Source: Hanleya hanleyi (Eukaryota; Mollusca; Polyplacophora; Lepidopleurida; Hanleyidae). From it: a stretch of 64,000 nt of DNA. Location: positions 1-64,000 of the forward strand of contig JAVTVY010020585.1 of assembly GCA_036873755.1 (NCBI GenBank). The letters are read 5' to 3'. Positions 52,282 to 63,324 of the stretch are shown one piece after another (the first letter of the stretch is position 1; the number at the start of each line of letters is the position of its first letter). The position numbers were made by a program, and so were the translations under genes. The notes beneath the pieces were generated by a model. It worked only from the letters and a program-made list of their open reading frames with translations. It ran no database searches and had not been told where the DNA came from.

Positions 52282-54761
52282 TGAAACGTTTTGGATGTGT
52301 CAGATCCACAAGAGAGTGCGCAGGGTCCCCAACACAAACTGTCAGGCTACCGGGAACGCACTCGTGCACTGATCTTGGCCAACGAGGGAGTTCGATTCAA
52401 CCTGTCATCTTGTCTGGATTGAGGAGGTTGGAAAGGAAGACCTGTAATGACAACCAAAGCAAATTAATACAATACTGACATATAATTCTATGAGCAGGAA
52501 AACAGGTTTCAGTTCGCGGTAGCGTATAATCCCTAAAAAGAAGATCCCTGATCTATGAATTGGATTTACCTGTATTCTTATAGTTTTCTTTAACCGAAGT
52601 TCAATAGAATAGAAAGATATATACAAAATCATATAGCCCTAGCTATATCGCGATCAGGCCTGGTCACAGCCACAGTCTGGTCACGACCGGTTCTCTCGTG
52701 GTTGGGTCCAGCTTCTATCTTCCTTCCTCAGGTCTTCGTGGTTGGGTCCAGCGTCTATCTTCCTTCCCCAGGTCTTCGTTCACTCCCGTATGGATGAACT
52801 CTACGTCGTGTCTCGTCTTACACGACCTGGCCCTCCCGTGGTTATGTCCGGCGTGTGTCTTCCTTCCCTCGGTCTTCTTCCCTCGGGCTGTATGGACTTC
52901 TCGTCGTCGTCGTGTCTCGTCTTACACGACTAGGCCCCTCCACGCGTTGGTAACTGTCAATGGATGCGGACGGCCTGGGCACGTCAGTACTATCACAGTA
53001 CAAAGGCTTCTGCGGCACCGGCCCGTCTCTCTGTAACACCGCAGGACTATTCAACTGCACGGCTCACCACAGCAGCAGACGGCACCCCTCGTAGGAATAC
53101 ACCCCCAGGCTTCAGCGACCCCGCTCACGGCGACTCACTCCGCGGCCCAGCTCCAAGGACGAATCATCAAGGCTAGAGTTCACGGCTACACGGTCCACAT
53201 AGGATCGGACATCGATAACACACGGTGGATGGACAGGCACCTGGTCTAGTAACCCTCTTCATATACTACTGTATGGTCACCTGGTCTAGGAACCCTCTTC
53301 ACATACTACTGTATGATCATCCGCAATGGGTGGGCAATCGGTCATGGTTTCCCCCTTTATATACTACTGTATGAGACAGTATGAATCTATGATTGGCTGT
53401 GAATTACTGAATGTATGTACAGGGTGGTGAGAGACCGTATGCCTATGGGGGCGTGAATGGATAATCGTTTATGGCACGATTTACTGGGTACGTGTATATA
53501 TATCAAACTTTAGACCTGGGCCTATAGCTTGTGAGTGTTAGCATGAATGTATTTAAACCCGTAGGTTGAGTGTTTAAGTACGTGTGTGCATGGATAATTG
53601 TTTATGTAGGAACTGTGTTTGATTTGGTTTAGCTGTTCCCTCTTCACAGAGACGAGCGTCTCCTACCGGTTACAGCTTTTTACCATTAACCACAGGGCCA
53701 TACCTGCACAACTGTTCAATACGGTTGAGTCAAGTAGAGATGCGGCTAAGGTATGGCCATGCTATCAACACTAACGCCGTTAGTTAATTCCCAGAGCTAA
53801 ACCTGCACGTCTGTGCATGACGGACAAGGATCAGGTAGAGTTAGAAATAACCATTAACGATAAGTGGCTATACCCTATCTCCCAGTGCTGTACCCGCACA
53901 ACTGTGCATTACGGTTGAGACAGGTAGAGATCGGAGTAGAGTAAACACAGCCCGGACGTGTGAATGTAAGTGAGTGTAAATGTATGCTATGATGCTATAG
54001 GATTCGGCGGCGGCACTTCTTCAATTCGGCGGCCTGGTCCCGGCCCGGCGGCGACACGAATTCGGCGGCCTGATCACGGCCCTTCTCCGGCCCGTCAATG
54101 TATTGGATTTCTTCTCCCCGATACAACCGAACGTGTTCTCACCTCAAAGTTTCTGCTGGTCTGTCTCGTTTCAGCGGTAGTCTGGCTTATATAGGGCTAC
54201 CGCTCTTCTGCGGATAAAGGTAGAAACAGAACGTTCTCCCGCAGATAAAGGTAGAAACAAGTCGACGATGCCAGCGCCCTCTTTATTGTCAAATTATCAC
54301 GCTTCCCCCGACCAGTTTATCTGGACTTCGCTGGATAAATATGCCTATGGAGGAACAAACCATAATTCATAACGGACGTAACCGGTAAATCTCAGCTTCC
54401 AACTCTCTCTAGTTAATTCATACGACGACCGCAAGGTTCGCTCTCCCTCATCTGCATATTCTTCAATGTTGACTTCCGGATTCCTGACTGACGTCATCCA
54501 CAGCGAAGCAAGCAAGCCTCACCAGGGTTCCTTTCGCCGTCCCAACTGATCGTTTGAGATAACTTCACCGGGATTTCGAGGCATTGTCTGTCTCCCGGAT
54601 TATTGTAGTTCATTCTAGGAAAATTACAGCGTCGAATTCCATTAGGTAAGTGAACCGCACACGTAAACACAATGTAACTTTCAATTTCACAATAGTAACA
54701 CCAGCAGTGATTTATTAAAAGGGAACCCAAGGGGTCGTTTGCATGCTGCACTTTTGTTACA
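52282..54761 (-). repeat. 3' LTR (low-coordinate copy), ~2.48 kb
   Basis: Begins TGAAACGTTTTGG on the plus strand and ends GTTACA, i.e. TGTAAC...CA on the element strand. It aligns with 58151-60612 along its whole length with scattered substitutions and a few gaps; it has a ~32-base stretch near 53161 that the other LTR lacks. Degenerate repeats of GTTGGGTCCAGC with TATCTTCCTTCC are found near 52700. Confidence 0.92.
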
Positions 54762-54773
54762 CTACCCCCGCCT
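54762..54773 (-). other. Polypurine tract next to the 3' LTR
   Basis: The minus strand reads AAGGCGGGGGTAG immediately before the LTR start TGTAAC, the usual place for plus-strand priming. Confidence 0.65.
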
Positions 54774-55135
54774 TCGAAGAACATGACGCCCTCGTCATGG
54801 CTCTCGCCACGCTACCAACAGCACGGGTGTGCAGAAAAGAACATATGTACAGTGTATATACAACAAAATTACAGGACGACGGTCCTCTTGACTTCCTGGC
54901 CAAGTCGTCGTCACCCGAAATGGACATCAGGTCCACAGCAGGCCACAGCTGTCTCTTGCTGGAGTCATGCATCATGTGTCTGAGGCAGTAAAGCCTCGGG
55001 ATCGCCCATCCTGTGTTTGTCACCCACAAGAGTACTTGGAAGTCGGACCTGCACCTCGACGATCGCGGGCATCAACCGTATTTCTCCGACCATACTCGTG
55101 CAACTCCTGTTCACTGACAGGCTAAAACATAGTCA

Positions 55136-56116
55136 TTAAGGCATCCCGGTCGCTGGATACGACGTCCACGAGTCGTTCGTGGAGGACTCCACGTCTCCGG
55201 CAAGGTCATCTGCTCTTCCGGAAGAGACTTCAATAGGGCGATCAGGCGGTAACCCAATCTCGTAGTCTGCCAATCTCCACGGACAACGGGTTCTCCGTCC
55301 ACTTCTCGTCTGCCGAGGTGCTGGAGATTTCACTGCGGCTGGGCGCTCCACTGGGTATGGAAAGACCGTCGTAGGCTCTGAGTCGTTCTCAGATTTGACG
55401 TCCCCATCGTTCTCTGTAGACTCAGTGGTCTCATTATCCAACGTCTCATTGGGGTAGAAGGGCTTTAAAAGATCACGATGGAATACACGGATGCCACCAG
55501 CCTCGTTGGCGATGCGATATGTCACATCAGTCAGGGCTTCTTTCACAACAAAAGACCCTCTCAAGCAAACCTGATCACCAGGCTTGTAACTGTGAGGAAA
55601 AGCTGTCGTATCTTCCAGTTGAAATATGGGTGCCGCCATGGACGCTTTTGGTACTTCCGGTGGTCGGGAACCGTCTCGTCTACGGCCTTCGGGGCAATTC
55701 GCTCGATAATGGTCATGTTTTCCGCATGTCCAACACCTTGGTGTCCAATCTCGGTTACCGTATGGTCGTTGTCGGCCACGTCTATGTCCCCATCTCGACT
55801 GGTATCGTTGTGGCCGTTGCTGTCGCGGTGATTCAGTGTCTCGCTGAAGCTGTTCCAATAACCGCTTCATTTCTCTCAGCTGCCGAGTCTCCGTTCCCAT
55901 CATTTTCTCACCATGAACAGCTCTGGTTGTTGCCCATGTTTCATGTCGACGATATTTCTTGAATGCTTCCAGTTCCACGGCCGCATTTACTGCCGCATCC
56001 AAGGATTTAGGCCTCATCTGCCAGACTTGAAATCCCAGCTCATCACCGATGGCGTCCAGGAACTGATCCTTGGCAACGGTATCTTGAATGTCGTCTCCGG
56101 CATAAGGATAAGCCAA
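55136..56116 (-). CDS. Gag zinc-knuckle region fused to integrase C-terminal tail, 326 aa
   Basis: An open frame of 326 codons. The first ~195 residues repeat the gag C-terminal part, including the CCHC knuckle CWTCGKHDHYRANC. After PEVPKASMAAPIFQLEDTT comes YKPGDQVCLRG, ALTDVTYRIANEAGG and VFHRDLLKPFYPNE, which matches the end of gypsy integrases (the GD.V.L ... Y.I ... V.HR..LKP form). The rest is an acidic and proline-rich tail. A deletion has removed all of pol between the two, in frame. Whether the fusion is made, or could bind RNA and chromatin, is unknown. The first Met may not be the true start. Confidence 0.78.
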   Translation of the reverse strand: MAYPYAGDDIQDTVAKDQFLDAIGDELGFQVWQMRPKSLDAAVNAAVELEAFKKYRRHETWATTRAVHGEKMMGTETRQLREMKRLLEQLQRDTESPRQQRPQRYQSRWGHRRGRQRPYGNRDWTPRCWTCGKHDHYRANCPEGRRRDGSRPPEVPKASMAAPIFQLEDTTAFPHSYKPGDQVCLRGSFVVKEALTDVTYRIANEAGGIRVFHRDLLKPFYPNETLDNETTESTENDGDVKSENDSEPTTVFPYPVERPAAVKSPAPRQTRSGRRTRCPWRLADYEIGLPPDRPIEVSSGRADDLAGDVESSTNDSWTSYPATGMP

Positions 56117-57206
56117 TTGTGTCAGGCGGATTAATGCTTGAGCCAGGCCCGGGAGATCTTCATCTCTCTCACGGTGTCTAGACTTCAGCTGCGACTCGCA
56201 GGAAACAAGCCTATGTTTTTGTATACTATGATTGTTTTTTTGAATTTGGTGCTAATACTGTTATATGGAAAATGGAATAGGTCTTTGGATTATGGACGCG
56301 GATATTCTCTAATGGACGACGGCTGGATTATGAATGACGGACTAGACGCTTGTAATTGTACAGGTCCATCTGATTCGGAGGGGCAAAGCGCTTCTCCAAG
56401 GCTTCCTTCAAGTGGTCATAGTCGCTTTTGGTACTTCCGGTGGTCGGGAACCGTCTCGTCTACGGCCTTCGGGGCAATTCGCTCGATAATGGTCATGTTT
56501 TCCGCATGTCCAACACCTTGGTGTCCAATCTCGGTTACCGTATGGTCGTTGTCGGCCACGTCTATGTCCCCATCTCGACTGGTATCGTTGTGGCCGTTGC
56601 TGTCGCGGTGATTCAGTGTCTCGCTGAAGCTGTTCCAATAACCGCTTCATTTCTCTCAGCTGCCGAGTCTCCGTTCCCATCATTTTCTCACCATGAACAG
56701 CTCTGGTTGTTGCCCATGTTTCATGTCGACGATATCTCTTGAATGCTTCCAGTTCCACGGCCGCATTTACTGCCGCATCCAAGGTTTTAGGCCTCGTCTG
56801 CCAGACTTGAAATCCCAGCTCATCACCGATGGCGTCCAGGAACTGATCCTTGGCAACGGTATCTTGAATGTCGTCTCCGGCATAAGGATAAGCCAACTGT
56901 GTCAGGCGGATTAATGCTTGAACCAGGCCCGGGAGATCTTCATCTCTCTCACGGTGTCTAGACTTCAGCTGCGACTCGCAGGAAACAAGCCTATGTTTTT
57001 GTATACTATGATTGTCTTTTTGAATTTGGTGCTAATACTGTTATATGGAAAATGGAATAGGTCTTTGGATTATGGACGCGGATATTCTCTAATGGACGAC
57101 GGCTGGATTATGAATGACGGACTAGACGCTTGTAATTGTACAGGTCCATCTGATTCGGAGGGGCAAAGCGCTTCTCCAAGGCTTCCTTCAAATGGTCATA
57201 GTCGGT
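55646..57206 (-). repeat. 780-bp tandem duplication within gag (2 copies)
   Basis: Bases ~55647-56426 and ~56427-57206 are near-identical, for example ATGGACGCGGATATTCTCTA at 56293 and 57073. The spacing of 780 is a multiple of three, so it would keep frame. The few differences (such as ATATTTC/ATATCTC) suggest a recent event. Confidence 0.92.
56408..56896 (-). pseudogene. Gag C-terminal part, first duplicate, with CCHC knuckle
   Basis: Reads YPYAGDDIQDTVAKDQFLDA, LGFQVWQTRPKTLDAAVNAA and the zinc knuckle CWTCGKHDHYRANC (CX2CX4HX4C), then breaks off at PEVPKATM, where the 780-base duplication joint returns the sequence to gag LKEALEKRF. Confidence 0.82.
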
Positions 57207-58059
57207 ACTGCCCGGCGTAGACTTAAGGCTGGTTAATAGTTGTTGTGCTGACCCCTCGTAAAGCGACAGCCAGGTATTGGCACTGTTGCTGGTACGTCCA
57301 CCCATTTATCACGGCGCAGTGACCGAAATGAGTCAAATAGTCTCGCCATGGCGTGGTACCGTCGTAGGTAGCGGCCTTCACCATCGTCGTCTTCGGCCGT
57401 CTAGGTTCCCCCATGGGCGTTGACGTCTGTAACGGCTGATCCCATGTAACTGAAGGTGGTCCATCCCGGCTTCTTCTCGGCGGTGACCCATCTCGTCTCG
57501 GCGTCGTCCCAGATGCGGCTTCGTCTCGACCCCGTAGTGGCGTCTCTGCGGCTCGGCGCCCTCTTTCCAGTCCGGCCGGACCAGAATGACTGTAGTCTTC
57601 ACTATTCATTTGAGTCATCTCGTCACAGGAACTTTGATTTCTCAGTATCGTGGACATCTGTCCCATCATGGAGGTCATCGATGTACACAATACGTGGATG
57701 GCGCTACGATGGTCTTCTACCTCTCGTCTCAGGTCAACGACGGGCTGCTCATTTCCTGGCTCACGCCCCCTACTAGTTGGTCGATCTTCGGTAGCAATCT
57801 CCGCTGAAGGTCGAGGCGTCAGGTCAGCCGGTGATGCCAACAGCACCGATTCTAGTTCCTGCGTGGACAAATCAAGAAGATTTTTATAACCCAGAGTAGC
57901 TGTAGTAGATCGCCCGGAACCTACACCTCTTCCCGTCTCACGTCGTTCCCGAGGACTCGGTGCTGTGGAGAATTTTCGTCGGGCTCCTCTTCCGTCAGGT
58001 GGTTGACCCACGGCTCCCGATCGTCGTAACTCGGCGCCGAAATCTCCAGTTATATTCAT
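57108..58059 (-). pseudogene. Gag, N-terminal part of the LTR element
   Basis: Starts at the ATG at 58059 (MNITGDFGAELRRSG). After a long polar region rich in Arg, Ser and Pro comes the capsid-like segment YDGTTPWRDYLTHFGHCAVI and TYQQQCQYLAVALRG. The next part, SAQQLLTSLKSTPGSTDYDH and LEKRFAPPNQMDLYNYKRLV, is in another frame: a one-base shift lies at a GGGG run near 57256. These are typical Ty3/gypsy gag blocks. A stop then follows in the ~125-base insertion described at 56996-57130. Confidence 0.8.
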
Positions 58060-58131
58060 GGTTGTCTGGTCCGGGTTTCATTCTATCGGCCAGGCTTGGT
58101 CTCCTTTCCTTCGTCTCCCAGATGTTGGCTA

Positions 58132-58149
58132 TCCCACCGCTGGCACCAG
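58132..58149 (-). other. Primer-binding site, probably tRNA-Leu
   Basis: On the minus strand TGGTGCCAGCGGTGGGAT follows the LTR after one base. Its complement, ATCCCACCGCTGGCACCA, has the form of a tRNA 3' end with CCA, and resembles leucine tRNAs. The tRNA identity is an inference. Confidence 0.65.
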
Positions 58150-58150
58150 T

Positions 58151-60612
58151 TTAAACGTTTTCGTGGGGAATGGATGTTTCAGATCCACAAGAGAGTGCGC
58201 AAGGTCCACAAGACAAACTGTCAGGCTACCGTGAACGCACTCGTGCACTGATCTTGGCCAACGAGGGAGTTCGATTCAACCTGTCACCTTGTCTGGATCG
58301 AGGAGGTTGGGAAGGAAGACCTGTAATGACAACCAAAGCAAATTAATACAATACTGACATATAATTCTATGAGCAGGAATACAGGATTCAGTTCGCGGTA
58401 GCGTGTAATCCCTGAAAAGAATATCCCTGATCTATGAATTGGATTTACCTGTATTCTTATAGTTATCTTTAACCGAAGTTCAATAAAATAGAAAGATATA
58501 TACAAAATCATATAGCCCTAGCTATATCGCGATCAGGCCTGGTCACAGCCACAGTCTGGTCACGACCGGTTCTCTCGTGGTTGGGTCCAGCTTCTATCTT
58601 CCTTCCTCAGGTCTTCGTGGTTGGGTCCAGCGTCTATCTTCCTTCCCCAGGTCTTCGTTCACTCCCGTATGGATGAACTCTACGTCGTGTCTCGTCTTAC
58701 ACGACATGGCCCTCCCGTGGTTATGTCCGGCGTCATGTCTTCCTTCCCTCGGTCTTCTTCCCTCGGGCTGTATGGACTTCTCGTCGTCGTCGTGTCTCGT
58801 CTTACACGACTAGGCCCCTCCAAGCGTTGGAAACTGTCAATGGATGCGGACGGCCTGGGCACGTCAGTACTATCACAGTACAAAGGCTTCTACGGCACCG
58901 GCCTGTCTCTCTGTAACACCGCAGGACCATTCAACTGCACGGCTCACCACAGCAGCAGACGGCACCCCTCGTAGGAATACACAACCAGGATTCAGCGACC
59001 CCGCTCACGGCGACTCACTCCGCGGCCCGGCTCCAAGGACGGTCCACATAGGATCGGACATCGATAACACACGGTGGATGGGCAGACATCTGGTCTAATA
59101 ACCCTCTTCATATACTACTGTATGGTCACCTGGTCTAGGAACCCTCTTCACATACTACTGTATGGTCATCCGCAATGGGTGGGCAATCGGTCATGGTTTC
59201 CCCCTTTATATACTACTGTATGAGACAGTATGAATCTATGATTGACCGTGAATTACTCATGTATGTACAGGGTGGTGAGAGACCGTATGCTTATGGGGGC
59301 GTGAATGGATAATCGTTTATGGTACGATTTACTGGGTACGTGTATATATATCAAAATCTAGACCTGGGCCTATAGCTTGTGAGTGTTAGCATGAATGTAT
59401 TTCAACCCGTAGGTTGTGTGTTTAAGTACGTGTGTGCATGGATAATTGTTTATGTAGAAACTGTGTTTGATTTGGTTTAGCTGTTCCCTCTTCACAGAGA
59501 CGAGCGTCTCCTACCGGTTACAGCTTTTTCGATACCATTAACCACAGGGCCGTACCTGGACAACTGTTCAATACGGTTGAGTCAAGTAGGGATGCGGCTA
59601 AGGTATGGTCATGCTATCAACACTAACGCCGTTAGTTAATTCCCAGAGCTAAACCTGCACGTCTGTGCATTACGGACGAGGATCAGGTGGAGTTAGAAAT
59701 AACCATTAACGATAAGTGTCTATACCCTATCTCCCAGTGCTGTACCCGCACAACTGTGCATTACGGTTGAGACAGGTAGAGATCGGAGTAGAGTAAACAC
59801 AGCCCGGACGTGTGAATGTAAGTGAGTGTAAATGTATGCTATGATGCTATAGGATTCGGCGGCGGCACTTCTTCAATTCGGCGGCCCGGTGGCGGCACGA
59901 ATTCGGCGGCCTGATCACGGCCCTTCTCCGGCCCGGCAATGTATTGGATTTCTTCTCCCCGATACAACCGAACGTGTTCTCACCTCAAAGTTTCTGCTGG
60001 TCTGCCTCGTTTCAGCGAGAGTCTGGCTTATATAGGGCTACCGCTCTTCTGCGGATAAAGGTAGAAACAGAACGTTCTCCTGCAGATAAAGGTAGGAACA
60101 AGTCGACGATGCCAGCGCCCTCTTTATTGTCAAATTATCTCGCTTCCCCCGACCAGCTTATCTGGACTTCGCTGGATAAATATGCCTATGGAGGAACAAA
60201 CCATAATTCATAACGGACGTAACCGGTAAATCTCAGCTTCCAACTCTCTCTATTTAATTCATACGACGACCGCAAAGTTCACTCTCCCTCATCTGCATAT
60301 TCTTCAATGTTGACTTCCGGATTCCTGACTGACGTCATCCACAGCGAAGCAAGCAAGCCTCACCAGGGTTCCTTTCGCCGTCCCAACTGGTCGTTTGAGA
60401 TAACTTCACCGGGATTTCGAGGCATTGTCTGTCTCCCGGATTATTGTAGTTCATTCTAAGAAAATTACAGCGTTGAATTCCATCAGGTAAGAGAACCGCA
60501 CAAGGAAACACAGTGTAACTTTCGATTTCACAATAGTCACGTGTCGTAACACCAGCAGTGATTTATTAAAGGGGAACCCAAGGGGTCGTTTGCATTCTGC
60601 ACTTTCGTTACA
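58151..60612 (-). repeat. 5' LTR (high-coordinate copy), ~2.46 kb
   Basis: Partner of 52282-54761. It carries an extra ~16 bases (CGTGGGGAATGG region) next to the primer-binding site and ~8 bases (CACGTGTCG region) near 60539. Confidence 0.92.
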
Positions 60613-60617
60613 ATAAC

Positions 60618-60658
60618 ATCTGGGACGAATATTAAATTATATTATACTCGTCCCAGAT
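60618..60658. repeat. 41-bp near-palindrome at the right edge of the LTR element
   Basis: ATCTGGGACGAATATTAAA pairs with the reversed TTATACTCGTCCCAGAT, with an A/T-rich centre. It begins one base after the ATAA target duplication. Confidence 0.75.
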
Positions 60659-61040
60659 AACATGTTTTGATTAGGCTATATAACACTCAGGTCTTGTTGA
60701 TTTACGTACACGCATTAGATATCGGATATAACGGTTTAATACTCTCACCTGGCCTCCATTCACTCCGGAATTTAACAAAACATAATATCATATAAGTGTA
60801 CGCTCGTCTCTGAGTTCTCTATGTGCTCAACTGTTCAACATGCAGAATTAATTTAGCGTTTAACATTAGGCTCCACCCTCCCGCATTAATCCGTTTTCAT
60901 ACAGAATTCGACTTCTCCGTTCACACTTAGGATAAGCCTTGCGCTGCAGCCCACCGGCTCTGTTCAAAAGAATTTATAAATACACCCGAAACATCATTGA
61001 CATCGAACTCATTTGAATTTCGAAACCTGCCGCGCACATC

Positions 61041-61299
61041 CACAACTCAATTTACGGGATTTTACCTGAATCCAGGGATAAATTCCTGAAATTCAGGTAA
61101 ATCAACCATGAATTAGAGCCAAATTTCCTGAATTTTATGGGATTTTACGTACCGGTACCTGAACAGGGTCGGAAACTTACTAACCAGGGTGATAAATTTG
61201 CCTGAATTTCAGAGAAAATTCTCTCTTTCAGGGAAGTTTTTCCTGAAATTCGGGTAATCAGCCTGAATTTCAGCCAAAATCCCTGAAATTGAGTTGTAG
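61041..61299. mobile_element. MITE-like element with ~30-bp inverted ends
   Basis: CACAACTCAATTTACGGGAT on the left pairs with the right end, which reversed reads CTACAACTCAATTTCAGGGA. Inside, CCTGAATTTCAG and CCTGAAATTCAGG are repeated on both strands. No protein. Target duplication not seen. Confidence 0.62.
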
Positions 61300-61439
61300 A
61301 TATACAACCTGACCAGTTCAGGACTTTTACCTGAATATTTCTGAGAGTGTATAAGTGGGTTATCGATTGGCTGTCCTTTGTCGGCCATCTCTCCACCCGT
61401 AGCCGGTTTAACAGTTCCGTCTCTCAGCTGTTCATATTG

Positions 61440-61520
61440 CAGTGACCAATTTCTTCGGCCGGAAGTTTAAACACCGACCCCTGGCTTACCAGACCAGTGC
61501 CCTCAACTGAGCTAAAGAGG
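61440..61520 (-). repeat. tRNA-Thr-like sequence (pseudogene or SINE head)
   Basis: The minus strand reads CTCTTTAGCTCAGTTGAGGG, CACTGGTCTGGTAAGCCAG, GGGTCGGTGTTTAAACTTCC. It has a D-arm A box and an anticodon arm CTGGT-CTGGTAA-GCCAG (anticodon GGT, threonine). The T arm is poor and the acceptor stem does not close, so it is not a working tRNA. Confidence 0.55.
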
Positions 61521-61774
61521 AAAATTCCCACTGGCACTGATGAATCCACTTCCTACCACACTTCTCTCGATCATGAAGAACCGCCATATGCTACTCTTTC
61601 CCTATTAACCCTGGAGCTAGCCTGACAAGCTTCCCCATTCCCGGGCCTAGCTCCTCGTACCATCCCATCCTTAGCAACTCAACTCGACAATGAGATCACC
61701 ATCCACCACACTTCTTACACATCCTGATCATCGACCCAACCCACTCCCATTCCCGCGACGATCCTACCGGCGAC

Positions 61775-61870
61775 ACCAATGTTGTAGTGACCGAGTTCCC
61801 CAGCCGGGAGTTGAACCAGCCCAACGCCCTACCAACTGAGCTAAAGGGAAATCCCCGCTAGCTACACGCT
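61775..61870 (-). repeat. Second tRNA-like sequence, about 330 bp away
   Basis: CCCTTTAGCTCAGTTGGTAG, GGCGTTGGGCTGGTTCAACT and CCCGGCTGGGGAACTCGGTC on the minus strand have A-box and B-box-like words but lack a proper anticodon arm. The flank GTAGTGACC plus CTTCCTACCACAC on either side is shared with 61440-61560, so the two are copies of one repeat. Confidence 0.5.
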
Positions 61871-62497
61871 AGTACAGGCCCTGGTGGACCCGCTTCCTAC
61901 CACACATAAAATGTTCTTCAGGAATTTGTTTACGATTTGATAGTCAGGGTACTACGATTTGATAATCAGGGTAGGCCACGCGGTCCCTAACATATTCCCA
62001 CTTTCGTATTCTCTCCGACTACCCGTTACTGGTACATATAATGGCGTGTGCGTCTATGTATAGCCTACGCCACTTCCCATCGTGACCAATCACTTGCCCT
62101 TGTGGAGAACTGACTGAGATGTAATGCCCAAATCGCGTGCGTAGTATCATTGGTATTTTGAATTTTGGTTGAACAAATATGACTTTTCATTGGTCATCAG
62201 AGTCGATCACTTGATATAAACAGTCGCCCACGGTACCCTTATCCACTCATTCTCACGACATCAGATTGTATACCTCCTACGCTCACATATAACGCAAGAT
62301 GTTAAAGGTCGACCCAAACGGATTTTTTTTGTCTAGAAATGCTTAAAAATCATAGTTCATACTTCACTTTGCATGAGAAAAATGTTGAAAAAATTCTAAT
62401 CTGACCAGAAACACACGTAATATGGGAGCAAAGTGGGCTTTATCACAGTTTCACAGCTGGGTTGATGACGTCACGCAGGGCAATTGCCTGAGAAAAA

Positions 62498-62778
62498 ATG
62501 GCGGATAACATGGAAAGCGAGTGTAGTCAGAGCTCCGATTCAGATGTCGATTCGAGCGATATCAGCTCCTTAGATGGAAATATTTTTCGCCAAGAAGATG
62601 AAATAGACATAGAGGAGGATGATGACGGGCAAAATAGCAGTTGTTTGAAGACCAACGACGGAATTCAGCCCTATCAATTTGAGCCGTACGGCTCCGATTC
62701 TGACAACCATTCTGACAACGTGGAACTCGACGACGACAACGACAGGATTCGGAGAGGTCGTTTGTTGAATACAGATTG
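62498..62778 (+). CDS. Acidic first exon of a P2X7-type-domain protein (fragment)
   Basis: The frame begins MADNMESECSQSSDSDVDSS and continues acidic and serine-rich to IQPYQFEPYGSDSD and GRLLNTDW, then meets a donor (GATTG/GTATGC). A YxFEP segment followed by RL.NTDWC is how the cysteine-rich P2X7-C-terminal-like domain starts in many invertebrate proteins, some of transposon origin. The Cys-rich exon that should follow is not found before the element ends. A further exon outside is unlikely, so it is probably a remnant. Confidence 0.6.
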
Positions 62779-62888
62779 GTATGCAACTTGACTTGAAACT
62801 TTATTATCGTCATCTAAGACCAAATGTCCATATATTTCAAACTGTATTGAATGTAGAACGATTCTGTGATGTAGAGAGCGAGCACGTT

Positions 62889-62916
62889 TGTGTTGTTGTT
62901 GTTGTTGTTGTTGTTA
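62889..62916 (+). repeat. (GTT)n microsatellite
   Basis: About eight GTT units; longer apparent frames across it are artefacts. Confidence 0.9.
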
Positions 62917-63324
62917 CTGGCCGAGACGGCCTTTTCGAAGAGACAAACTCCGGGATTCGACAGAATGGACAGTAAACTGTTGATAACTCTACTGATATAC
63001 GTCCGATTTGAATTCTGTTTGTTTTCCCATAATCCCCATGAAATACCAATTTCAGAATTATATAGCTTGATAAAAAAAACTTTGGATATTCATGGCGAAA
63101 AGTAAGCCGTGGTGAGTGGGTGTCGAAACGACGTGATGGATCGGCATTCACATTTGCTCAATTTTCGACAAATTACGTCAATTAAATTGAAATCGAATGA
63201 TATTCCCACACTCTCCAATATCAAAGGATTATGAAAGTATTAATATCACTTCTGTATCTATAGTGGTAAGTAATTGACCGTAAACACACCTACAGAATTA
63301 CGGTGCTCGGTCCGTTCTGGGCGT

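Larger units (their letters stand above)
52282..60612 (-). mobile_element. Ty3/gypsy-type LTR retrotransposon, non-autonomous
   Basis: Two long direct repeats (52282-54761 and 58151-60612) flank 3.4 kb of interior. The 4-bp ATAA occurs just outside both ends (52278-52281 and 60613-60616). The primer-binding site is beside the high-coordinate LTR and the polypurine tract beside the low-coordinate one, so the element reads on the minus strand, in agreement with gag. The interior has gag, part of it duplicated, joined directly to an integrase C-terminal tail. Protease, RT, RNase H and the integrase core are absent, so it depends on another element. Confidence 0.9.

Noticed and set aside
52698..53176. 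Frames within the LTRs (for example 52698-53036 and its twin at 58577-58974)
   Set aside because: Present in both LTRs, but frames differ between the copies through small gaps and no domain is visible.
55478..56742. Plus-strand frames of 100-157 aa in the LTR element
   Set aside because: They are antisense shadows of gag; the minus strand carries the CCHC knuckle and capsid blocks.
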